Shown here: one piece after another, positions 34,568-41,426 of the stretch | Layout: each line of letters opens with the position of its first letter | Numbering within the stretch: the first letter of the stretch is position 1 | Assembly (NCBI GenBank): GCA_017513005.1 | Contig: JAFWDM010000036.1 | Span: 1 to 42,780 of the forward strand | Origin: Lachnospiraceae bacterium | GTDB lineage: Bacteria; Bacillota; Clostridia; Lachnospirales; Lachnospiraceae | DNA length: 42,780 bases | Direction of reading: 5' to 3' | The notes under the pieces: model-generated | The model's database searches: none | What the model was told of the DNA's origin: nothing | Seen by the model: the letters and a program-made list of their open reading frames with translations, nothing else | Position numbers and translations under genes: made by a program

Positions 34568-35215
34568 TTAATCGATCAGGCAGTCCCGCAGCCGGTCGAT
34601 CATCTCCCGGATCCGTTCTGTCTTCATCTGCATGGAGACAGGGTTTACGATCATGCGGGCAGAGATCGGCAGGACCTCCTCCAGCACCTGGAGCCGGTTC
34701 GCCTTCAGCGTGGATCCCGTTTCGACAATATCCACGATCACATCCGCGAGCTCCACGATGGGTCCCAGTTCCACGGACCCGTTGAGCTTGATGATGTCGA
34801 CTGTCTGGTGCTTTCTGTTATAGAAATAGTCTTTTGCGATATTGGGGTATTTTGAGGCGACGCGGATCATCTCGTGGTGCTTGAGCAGGTCCTCCGCCTC
34901 CGGCGGTCCCGCCACACACATCCGGCACTTCCCGAATCCCAGGTCCAGGACCTCGTGGCAGCGGCGCTGTTCCTCCAGGATGATATCGGATCCCACGATC
35001 CCGATATCCGCCGCCCCGTACTCCACATAGGTCGGCACGTCCGGGCCCTTGGAGAGGAAAAAGCGCAGCTTTTGCTCCTCATTGGTAAAGATCAGCTTTC
35101 TGGATTTTTTATCCCTGACTTCCTCACAGAAATACCCGGCCTTTTCGAACAGATCCATGGTCTGCCCGGCCAGGCGCCCCTTGGTCAGGGCGATCGTCAA
35201 ATATTCCATGCTCAT
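34568..35215 (-). CDS. hisG: ATP phosphoribosyltransferase, short-form HisG
   Basis: 215 residues, the short form that lacks the regulatory domain and needs HisZ. Motifs include ALTKGRLAGQTMDLFEKAG and GAADIGIVGSD, then VELADVIVDIVETGSTLKAN. It commits ATP and PRPP to histidine synthesis. It follows hisZ at 164 bp; I see no structure in that gap. Confidence 0.96.
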   Translation of the reverse strand: MSMEYLTIALTKGRLAGQTMDLFEKAGYFCEEVRDKKSRKLIFTNEEQKLRFFLSKGPDVPTYVEYGAADIGIVGSDIILEEQRRCHEVLDLGFGKCRMCVAGPPEAEDLLKHHEMIRVASKYPNIAKDYFYNRKHQTVDIIKLNGSVELGPIVELADVIVDIVETGSTLKANRLQVLEEVLPISARMIVNPVSMQMKTERIREMIDRLRDCLID

Positions 35216-35379
35216 ATATAAAAATGCTCCTCAGGCAAAGATACAGGCGTTACAGTGCAGACCCTCCGGAAAACGCGGGATGTTTTCGCGCTTCTGTCGC
35301 AAAACCCCGGGTTCCATGGCACGGCACACTTTCTGCGATCCGGCTGCGCACGGCAAAGCGCATTGACAAGGCACAGCTT

Positions 35380-36492
35380 TTACAACAGCACAGCGGTCCT
35401 GCCGGCATTTCGCAGCTCCATGGCCCGCCGGATCTGTGCGCTGAAATTGTCCTCGCCGATCTTCAGCTCCTCACGCTGTCCGTCAGTATCCACGGCGATC
35501 CCCTGGCGGTGGAGGGCTTCCATGAGGAGATCGATCTGGATCATGACGCCGATGGCAGCCGCTTCCTTTCCGTAATGGGCGAGCAGGCCGTCGTAGCGGC
35601 CGCCGGACGCGATCGCGTCACCGGCCCCGTATGTGTATCCTTTGAAGACGATGCCCGTATAATAGCGGTATTTGCTCAAAAGTGACAGGTCATAGGAGAT
35701 ATATTTGGAAAAACCGTAAGCATCCATCACGTCACAGAGCTTTAAAAGACGCTCGATCGCCGCACGTGCGCGGGGATGCATGTCTTCTGTAAAAAACTGC
35801 GCAAGTTCTTCGCGGGTGGAGACAAACCGGGTCGCCTTCAGGAAAAGGTCCCTGGTTCTCCGGTCAAAGCCGCGGCTTTTGAGCAGTTCCTCCGCCGCAT
35901 AATAGTTTTTCCCGGATAGGGCATCCCGTAGCTGCATCTCCGTGTCCGGATCTACGCCGGCACTCTCGCAGATCCCCTTGAAATAATCGACATTCCCGAC
36001 GCTGATCTGGAACTGGGTCAGTCCCGCCTGCAGGAGGGTATCGGCCAGGAGCGCGAGGATCTCGCCGTCCGCATAGACAGAGGGCTCATTGATGAGCTCC
36101 ACGCCCATCTGGGTCGTCTCGCAGAGCTTGCCCTGCAGCCCGCTGGCAGTCCCGAACACGCTACCCTCATAGGTGAAGCGGATCGGAGACTCCTGCTCCG
36201 TAAAATATTTGGCCGCACAGCGGGCCACAGACGGGGTGAAGTCAGGACGCAGGACCAGGAGGTTCCCCTCGTTGTCCAACAGTTTGTAGAGCTCCTTCAC
36301 AGGCGTCGTGCCGACTTCGCTGGAAAAAACATCATAGAATTCAAGAGAAGGCGTCTGGATATCCTCGTATCCGTAGAGACGGATCCTGTCGTGGATCTTT
36401 TCGACGATCCGCCTTTTTTTCGCCAGTTCGTCTCCGTATGTATCGCGTACGCCGTCCGGCGTATGCAGCAGATCATTGTTTAAAGAAAGCAT
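35380..36492 (-). CDS. hisZ: ATP phosphoribosyltransferase regulatory subunit HisZ
   Basis: 370 residues. It is a class II histidyl-tRNA synthetase-like protein without aminoacylation. Motif 2-like VLRPDFTPSVARCAAKYF is present, and motif 3 is degenerate (YTYGAGDAIASGGRYDGLLA). It lacks the anticodon-binding domain. It forms an octamer with short HisG and senses histidine. It is the first gene of the operon, behind a consensus promoter and a palindromic site. Confidence 0.94.
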   Translation of the reverse strand: MLSLNNDLLHTPDGVRDTYGDELAKKRRIVEKIHDRIRLYGYEDIQTPSLEFYDVFSSEVGTTPVKELYKLLDNEGNLLVLRPDFTPSVARCAAKYFTEQESPIRFTYEGSVFGTASGLQGKLCETTQMGVELINEPSVYADGEILALLADTLLQAGLTQFQISVGNVDYFKGICESAGVDPDTEMQLRDALSGKNYYAAEELLKSRGFDRRTRDLFLKATRFVSTREELAQFFTEDMHPRARAAIERLLKLCDVMDAYGFSKYISYDLSLLSKYRYYTGIVFKGYTYGAGDAIASGGRYDGLLAHYGKEAAAIGVMIQIDLLMEALHRQGIAVDTDGQREELKIGEDNFSAQIRRAMELRNAGRTAVLL

Positions 36493-36543
36493 GTTTTTGG
36501 TCCTGTCCGGGTACTATAATCAAATGTTGCTTTAATGCAGTAA

Positions 36544-36563
36544 CGTGCTACTATGCTAGCACG
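36544..36563. promoter_or_regulatory. TrpR-like operator in the hisZ leader
   Basis: CGTGCTA (36544-36550) and TAGCACG (36557-36563) flank a 6-bp spacer. The 18-bp core GTGCTAGCATAGTAGCAC (minus strand) has the same layout as the E. coli TrpR box (GTACTA-N6-TAGTAC). It begins about six bases after the predicted transcription start. TrpR-superfamily (YerC/HisR-type) regulators are reported for histidine genes in Gram-positive bacteria; the link here is inferred. Confidence 0.55.
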
Positions 36564-36575
36564 CGAAACTATTGC

Positions 36576-36604
36576 AGTATACACGGCTGTGCCGGGTTTG
36601 TCAA
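36576..36604 (-). promoter_or_regulatory. Promoter of the histidine operon
   Basis: On the minus strand TTGACA (36604-36599), 17 bp, then TATACT (36581-36576). The leader to hisZ is about 75 nt, too short for a T-box. Confidence 0.85.
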
Positions 36605-36614
36605 ATCCGGAGCA

Positions 36615-37148
36615 TTAATTTCTTTCCAGCAGATCCCTCTGCAGCATGTCCAGGTAAGGGACCATGATCCCCTGTTCCTGCGGGATGACGTAGGACATGT
36701 CAAGTTCGTCCATCCTGAAGCTCTTTCTGCCGCCCTCCTGCGCCCTTTTCCAGAATGCCAGAAAGTGCCGCAGCGGCAGGTAATAGTAGATCCCTTCTCT
36801 GGAGAAAAAGAGGAGGAAAAAGGCCACACCGTCCTGCTGCTCGAACTGCCGCATAAACTCCACCTGATGCGGATGGACGTTCTGCAGGCTGAAGGTCGTG
36901 CCGGCACATTCCTTGGCGTCAAAACAGACCGGGATCCCCTGTACGACACCGATGTAATCCACTGTGCTCTTCTGATTAAAATAGGCGAGCGTGATATGCC
37001 TTGATTCGCGGTCGATCTGCATGGGTGTGATCGGTGTGGGAACCTTCTGGATCAGGGCAAGCCCCCGTTCCCTGTACTTCTCATTTGTCCGGTTGACGAG
37101 ATCCTCCAGGAGAGATCCGCGAAGGCCTCTGGTTTTCCAGGTTGCCAT
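36615..37148 (-). CDS. recU: Holliday junction resolvase RecU
   Basis: 177 residues. RecU motifs are GSLLEDLVNRTNEKYRERG, LIQKVPTPITP, NQKSTVDYIGV and CFDAKEC (catalytic Asp and Lys), then NVHPHQVEFM. It resolves Holliday junctions during recombination and segregation. In many Firmicutes it sits beside a penicillin-binding protein gene; here it precedes the histidine promoter and follows a pseudouridine synthase gene. Confidence 0.95.
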   Translation of the reverse strand: MATWKTRGLRGSLLEDLVNRTNEKYRERGLALIQKVPTPITPMQIDRESRHITLAYFNQKSTVDYIGVVQGIPVCFDAKECAGTTFSLQNVHPHQVEFMRQFEQQDGVAFFLLFFSREGIYYYLPLRHFLAFWKRAQEGGRKSFRMDELDMSYVIPQEQGIMVPYLDMLQRDLLERN

Positions 37149-37186
37149 GGCAGTTCCTTTTCATTTTTCTGTAACAGGCCTTTCGC

Positions 37187-38359
37187 CTATTCCTCGAGTT
37201 TTTTCCACCAGTCCGGCTCCGGGCAGCGAATGGTCTTCCCTGCGGCAGCTTCCGCCCGGGCGGCTTTTTCCGCGGCGGCTTCCGCCCGGGCAGCTTTCCC
37301 GCTTTTTCCGTGATAAGTCTCCGGAAATGTGACTGCCGTGCACCACAATAGCTGGGACCTGATCTGCCTGCCGCCGGTTTTCTTCAGAAGTGCCCGGTCC
37401 AGCGTACGGCTCCCGTAACGCGGGTCTCCGACGATGGGATGTCCGATCGAAGCCATATGAACGCGCAGCTGGTGGGAGCGCCCGGTGATCAGGTCGGCCT
37501 CCACCAGAGTCGTGTCCCTCCCGGTCCGTACCGGTCTGTATACAGTCACCGCATGCCGGACTTTCACGGCCTGCCCGGCTGCCGGAGCCGCCTTCCCGGG
37601 CGCCGGAGGGGCTGGAGGGGCTGTTTCGGGATCCTGTACGGGACCGGTCACAGGGGCGTTTTGCATCTCTCCCGCATCAAAGAGACCGACATGATTCCGG
37701 TCCCGGTCCTTGATGAGGTCTCCCTCGATCCGGCCGGGTTCTGTGATCCGGCCGTGTACCAGCATCCGGTAAGTCTTTCTGATCCTCCGCTCCCGGATCA
37801 TCTCGGAGAGTACGCGGCTCCCCTGCAGGGTCTTTGCACAGAGCAGGATCCCGCCCGTGTTCCTGTCAAGGCGGTTGCAGACAGAAGGAGTAAAGAGCTC
37901 CTCTTCCTCCCGGCCTTCCTCCCTCTCCTTCTGCCGCCTGCGCAGGAACCCGCGCAGCCACTCATTCACAGACAGATCAGAGGGACCTGCCTTCTGGGAG
38001 AGTACACCCGGCGGCTTTGCGATGAGGAGGATATGGGCATCCTCGTAGAGGACAGGCCTTTTGCCCAGAAGCGGCGACAGGACGTCATAGGCCCGGTCCG
38101 CCTCTTCGATGGAGCGTTTTTCCTTCTCTCCGTCAGCGTCTGCCGAGAACTTCCGGATCGTCTCATCGGAAAGAAACAGAGCGACGATATCCCCCTCTTC
38201 CACTGTTTCGCCGCCGCCGGCTTTTCTGCCGCGCAGGGTGATGTTTTTTTTGCGCAGCATTTTATATATAAAAGACGACGGCGCCAGAGGCAGGCGGCGT
38301 CTGAGATATTTATCGAAGCGCTGTCCGCGTTCGGAAGCCTGGACAATGAACTGCTGCAT
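37187..38359 (-). CDS. RluA-family pseudouridine synthase
   Basis: 390 residues. An S4-like N-terminal domain (RFDKYLRRRLPLAPSSFIYK) precedes the catalytic domain with NRLDRNTGGILLCAKT (catalytic Asp) and SHQLRVHMASIGHPIVGD. It should modify uridines in 23S rRNA as RluC/RluD do. The protein is longer than usual (about 300) because of a Pro/Ala-rich insert near residues 240-265 and a C-terminal tail containing two near-identical Ala/Arg/Glu units (KAARAEAAAEK, KAARAEAAAGK). Confidence 0.9.
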   Translation of the reverse strand: MQQFIVQASERGQRFDKYLRRRLPLAPSSFIYKMLRKKNITLRGRKAGGGETVEEGDIVALFLSDETIRKFSADADGEKEKRSIEEADRAYDVLSPLLGKRPVLYEDAHILLIAKPPGVLSQKAGPSDLSVNEWLRGFLRRRQKEREEGREEEELFTPSVCNRLDRNTGGILLCAKTLQGSRVLSEMIRERRIRKTYRMLVHGRITEPGRIEGDLIKDRDRNHVGLFDAGEMQNAPVTGPVQDPETAPPAPPAPGKAAPAAGQAVKVRHAVTVYRPVRTGRDTTLVEADLITGRSHQLRVHMASIGHPIVGDPRYGSRTLDRALLKKTGGRQIRSQLLWCTAVTFPETYHGKSGKAARAEAAAEKAARAEAAAGKTIRCPEPDWWKKLEE

Positions 38360-38483
38360 ATCTTACTCAATCCTATGCGATCAGGGGCAATAGCCCCGAA
38401 CCGGCGGCAGGCCTGCCCGCCGGCGGGTGAAAGATTCCGTGTGGTCGTATCCGCCAAAGTCCCTGCTCCTGCTGACCTTGCGG

Positions 38484-39116
38484 TCACAGTGATACCGCGT
38501 AGAGGAGCTGCATGACTCTGCGGTCCTCCCGTGCTTTCTCCTCCCGTGCTTTCTCCTCCCGTGCTTTCTCCTCCCGTGCTTTCTCATTGAAGGATCCTGT
38601 TTTACAGGGGCCTTGTTCAGAGACAAGTCTTTCCAGCTCCCGGATATATGCTTCCGGATCCCGGAAGATCAGCGCCCTGCGGCCGCTGATCCCGTTTTCG
38701 GCAAGGATCTTTTCTATGTGCTGTCCGCACAGGAGACAGTCTGTAGCGCTGTCTTCCGTCAGGCCCGTGACCTGTCCGCCTGCTGCGGATGCATGGCTGA
38801 GAGAAAAGGTCCTGTCGTAGGAGGTCAGGCACAGATCGAAGCCCGAGGCAGCGGAAGAAAGCCCTTTCACAGCTGCGACCGCGTCCCGTACCCTTTCTGA
38901 GGCACCTTTGGCCCGCAGGCACATAACAGTGATGACTACGCTCCTTCCCGCCGGCAGGGCCATGACCGCCGCCAGGATCGAAAAGACATTTCTGTTGGTC
39001 TGAAAATGACGCAGTGCCGCATAGTAGATAATAAAAACGGCTCCGACCAGCAGGCAGGACTTGACCAGAGAGACTGTCCTTTTCTTATGCAGGTAGCCGA
39101 ATGCACCTTTTTTCAT
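38484..39116 (-). CDS. Hypothetical membrane protein with EEKAR repeat tail
   Basis: 210 residues, family not recognised. A basic N-terminus is followed by two hydrophobic helices at about 18-33 and 42-66. The cytosolic part has a compact region (residues 70-165) with ATDCLLCGQHIEKIL and GRRALIFRDPEAYIREL. Near 176-195 come four EEKAR-type units encoded by a 15-bp minisatellite. It precedes the pseudouridine synthase gene by 124 bp; that gap holds GC-rich hairpins only. No function is claimed. Confidence 0.75.
   Translation of the reverse strand: MKKGAFGYLHKKRTVSLVKSCLLVGAVFIIYYAALRHFQTNRNVFSILAAVMALPAGRSVVITVMCLRAKGASERVRDAVAAVKGLSSAASGFDLCLTSYDRTFSLSHASAAGGQVTGLTEDSATDCLLCGQHIEKILAENGISGRRALIFRDPEAYIRELERLVSEQGPCKTGSFNEKAREEKAREEKAREEKAREDRRVMQLLYAVSL
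38526..38587. repeat. 15-bp minisatellite, about four units
   Basis: Units of GTGCTTTCTCCTCCC lie head to tail from 38531, with partial units at both ends. They are identical, which indicates recent expansion. They encode KAREE repeats on the minus strand. Confidence 0.9.
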
Positions 39117-39121
39117 ATTCT

Positions 39122-39217
39122 TTATTCTTCATCGCGCAATACCCGTGACTTTAGTCGTGGGATACGCGCGCAAAAAGGGAAACTCGCTTCATCGCGCAGG
39201 ACTCGCGAGCGGGTCTT
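39122..39217. repeat. Two hairpin repeats, IS200/IS605-end-like, upstream of the hypothetical gene
   Basis: Unit A (39122-39161): TTATTCTTCATCGCG, then CCCGTGAC (39142-39149), TTTA, GTCGTGGG (39154-39161). Unit B (39187-39217): CTTCATCGCG, then AGGACTCGC (39198-39206), GA, GCGGGTCTT (39209-39217). The GACTTTAGTC hairpin resembles ends of IS200/IS605 elements, but no transposase is present. Unit A shares 15 exact bases with 25876-25890. Confidence 0.6.
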
Positions 39218-39243
39218 TCCTATACGCAATTATACGCACAAAT

Positions 39244-39275
39244 GGCCCGGCACTGCAGTATAGCAGATCCGGGCC
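39244..39275 (-). terminator. Hairpin after the coiled-coil gene
   Basis: GGCCCGG (39244-39250) and CCGGGCC (39269-39275) form a 7-bp stem with an 18-nt loop about 55 bases after the stop codon. On the minus strand ATTTG follows, a weak U tract. Confidence 0.5.
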
Positions 39276-39330
39276 CTATGTATCATCTGATCAAGCAGGA
39301 TCCTGCAGCATCTGTGTGCAGATCCAGCTG

Positions 39331-39939
39331 TCATTCAGCCGGCATGCCGGCATCGTAACCGTCTTCACCGGCGGATTCCTGAGAAGCCATGATTTCCTCG
39401 TTCTGCGGGAGAAGTTCGGTGCGGTTTTCACGAATGGTCTCGATGTAGCTGCTCAGCTGGTTATGGAAATTCGCGAAGATCGCCGTCAGGTTCTCGAGGG
39501 ACTGTGTCGTGTTGTCCTCAAGCTGTCCGAGCATATCATCCATGTACTGGGAGGCGGAGGAGCGATAGGCATTGGCTTCCACGACGGCGCGGTCCACGAT
39601 CTCCTCAGCCTGCTGCTGCGCAAGGCGCACGATCTGGTCCGCCTGGGCATACGCCTGCTGCATGATCTCATGTTCGCTGACCAGCTCGTTGGTATGGATC
39701 GTCGCCTCGTTGATCAGTTCATCCGCTTTACGTCTGGCATCCTCCAGGATCGCTTCCTTGTTGTTGATGATGCGCTGATAATGCTTGATCTCTTCCGGGG
39801 TCCTGGCGCGGAGCTCTTCCAGAAGACCGTCCAGTTCATCCTTGTCGACGATGATATTCGTCTTGGAAAACTTCTGGTATCTGCAGCTGTCGATAAAATC
39901 TTCAATCTGATCGATCTGCTGTTCAATCTTACTGCTCAT
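39331..39939 (-). CDS. Coiled-coil protein, often called V-type ATPase subunit H-like
   Basis: 202 residues, almost wholly alpha-helical and charged, with heptads from about residue 60 to 165 (EEIKHYQRIINNKEAILEDA, ADELINEA, AQADQIVRLAQQQAEEIVDR). Database names such as vacuolar ATPase subunit H rest on coiled-coil resemblance only. A DivIVA/GpsB-like or envelope-associated role is equally possible. The start follows AGGAGAAAG. It lies 70 bp after coaD, probably in the same transcript. Confidence 0.75.
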   Translation of the reverse strand: MSSKIEQQIDQIEDFIDSCRYQKFSKTNIIVDKDELDGLLEELRARTPEEIKHYQRIINNKEAILEDARRKADELINEATIHTNELVSEHEIMQQAYAQADQIVRLAQQQAEEIVDRAVVEANAYRSSASQYMDDMLGQLEDNTTQSLENLTAIFANFHNQLSSYIETIRENRTELLPQNEEIMASQESAGEDGYDAGMPAE

Positions 39940-40009
39940 GATTTCTTTCTCCTGTTATATCTCAAACAATACCATTATGAGATGCTTTTTCCGCAAGGGC
40001 GCATCATTA

Positions 40010-40510
40010 TCATTTCTGAGACTTTTTATTCTCCCTGATCTTGTTCCAGATCTGCTCCTCCACCCAGGGAGTCACACACTGGGAGATCTCTCCGCCGAAC
40101 GCCGCGATCTCCTTGACGCCGGAGGAATTCAGGTAGGAATATTTGGCGGACGTCGTGAGGAAGACCGTATCCAGATCCCCGTGAGAGAGCATCCTGTTCG
40201 TCTGTGCAAGCTGAAGCTCGTATTCAAAATCCGTGACAGCACGCAGGCCCCGGATCGAGACATGCGCGCCGATCTGCTTTGCATAGTCGACCATCAGGCC
40301 GCAAAAAGAATCAACGCGGACATTCGGTATATGTTCGCAGACTTTCTGAAGCATTTTAACACGTTCATCTACTGAAAACAATGGAGATTTTGCCTTGTTC
40401 TCAAGGACGCAGACCGTCACCTCGTCAAACATGGCGGCAGCACGTTCTATAATGTCTATGTGCCCTAGAGTGACCGGATCAAAGCTTCCTGGGTATACCG
40501 CTGTTTTCAT
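40010..40510 (-). CDS. coaD: Phosphopantetheine adenylyltransferase CoaD
   Basis: 166 residues. The nucleotidyltransferase signature is YPGSFDPVTLGHIDII at residues 5-20, with ISIRGLRAVTDFEYE and YLNSSGVKEIAAFGG further on. It makes dephospho-CoA from phosphopantetheine and ATP. It lies downstream of rsmD, the usual order in Firmicutes. Confidence 0.97.
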   Translation of the reverse strand: MKTAVYPGSFDPVTLGHIDIIERAAAMFDEVTVCVLENKAKSPLFSVDERVKMLQKVCEHIPNVRVDSFCGLMVDYAKQIGAHVSIRGLRAVTDFEYELQLAQTNRMLSHGDLDTVFLTTSAKYSYLNSSGVKEIAAFGGEISQCVTPWVEEQIWNKIRENKKSQK

Positions 40511-40561
40511 GATTGCGCTCTTTGTTCCTTTCTGTCATCACTGAAAATGGACTGCCAGTTC

Positions 40562-40590
40562 ATTTTACTACACTTCCAGCTCGCCCGCAA
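40562..40590 (-). promoter_or_regulatory. Candidate coaD promoter
   Basis: On the minus strand TTGCGG (40590-40585), 17 bp, then TAAAAT (40567-40562), about 50 nt before the start codon. The -35 is weak. Confidence 0.45.
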
Positions 40591-40657
40591 TGATATGAAC
40601 CGCGATAAAAGTTCAAAAACAAACACCGCGGGTTTCTGTACACGCCCTCGCGCAATG

Positions 40658-40679
40658 CAAAAACACCCCGGGTTCCGGG
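40658..40679 (-). terminator. Candidate terminator after rsmD
   Basis: A short stem, CCCGG (40667-40671) with CCGGG (40675-40679), is followed on the minus strand by GTGTTTTTG. The stem is only 5 bp but GC-only. Confidence 0.4.
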
Positions 40680-40697
40680 CCGGTCAACGCTTCTGTG

Positions 40698-41260
40698 TCA
40701 GCTTTTCTCTTCGCTTCTGCGGCGGATAAACAGGTGCCGGTTCCCCCGGTAGTCTTTCTCCCTGTAGATCTCCAGCCCGGTATTCTCCAGAAAAGAGAAG
40801 TCGGATTCCAGGTCTGTCTCCACGACGATACATGTATCCTCCGTGATGTAGGGCTGATCGTCAAGGGCGATGAGCACCCGGCGGGCCAGGTCCGATTTAT
40901 AAGGGGGATCCAGATATACCAGATCCACCTCTTTCTCCCGCACATGGCGCAGCGCCGCGACAGCGTCCTGCCGCAGGATCACAGCGCGGTCCTCAAAGCC
41001 GGTCTTGTGGAGGTTCTGCTGGATGCAGGAGACCGCGGCTCTGCCGTTTTCGATAAAATAGGACCGCTTTGCCCCGCGGCTGATGGCTTCGATCCCGATC
41101 CCGCCGCTCCCGGCGCAGATATCCAGAAAACGGAGCCGGGGACCTGCATCTGAAGGATATTGAAAAGCGTCTCCTTGATCTTGTCCTGCGTTGGACGCGT
41201 CTCCATTCCGTCGGGCGCCACAAGCAGCAGCCTCCGGGCGCTTCCTGCAATGACTCTCAT
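40698..41260 (-). CDS. rsmD: 16S rRNA m2G966 methyltransferase RsmD, with a one-base frameshift
   Basis: The ATG at 41260 follows AAAGGA and gives the usual RsmD N-terminus: MRVIAGSARR, then ETRPTQDKIKETLFNILQMQ. Near 41131-41140 the frame breaks. The rest, FLDICAGSGGIGIEAISRGA with VYLDPPYKS (catalytic), is in the next frame and continues to the stop at 40698. Adding one base restores a protein of about 187 residues, the normal length. The enzyme methylates guanine 966 of 16S rRNA. The break is in a C/G-rich run (CCCCGGCTCCG on the minus strand), and a sequence error is likely. Confidence 0.9.
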
Positions 41261-41295
41261 AGAACAATCCTTTCTCTTCCAAATACCATTCCTGC

Positions 41296-41313
41296 CCTGT
41301 CGAAGTCGACAGG
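41296..41313. promoter_or_regulatory. 18-bp perfect inverted repeat upstream of rsmD
   Basis: CCTGTCGA (41296-41303) and TCGACAGG (41306-41313) are perfect 8-bp arms around two bases, 36 bp before the rsmD start codon. It may be an operator or an RNA stem; no regulator is evident. Confidence 0.4.
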
Positions 41314-41426
41314 AGGTCGGAAATGATCCGTATGCAATGCTTCAGGAGAGTTACAGCAATCTCCTTACAAAACTATAATAGGCGTTCAGGCCCTTCGAGG
41401 GGCGTAAACCGTACCTGTAAAAGTGG

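Noticed and set aside
36493-36575. T-box riboswitch before hisZ
   Set aside because: The leader is about 75 nt, lacks a T-box motif and has no terminator.
38395-38432. Terminator before the RluA-type gene
   Set aside because: GC-rich hairpins are present (GGGGC-AATA-GCCCC and a CCGGCGG stem) but no U tract follows on either strand.
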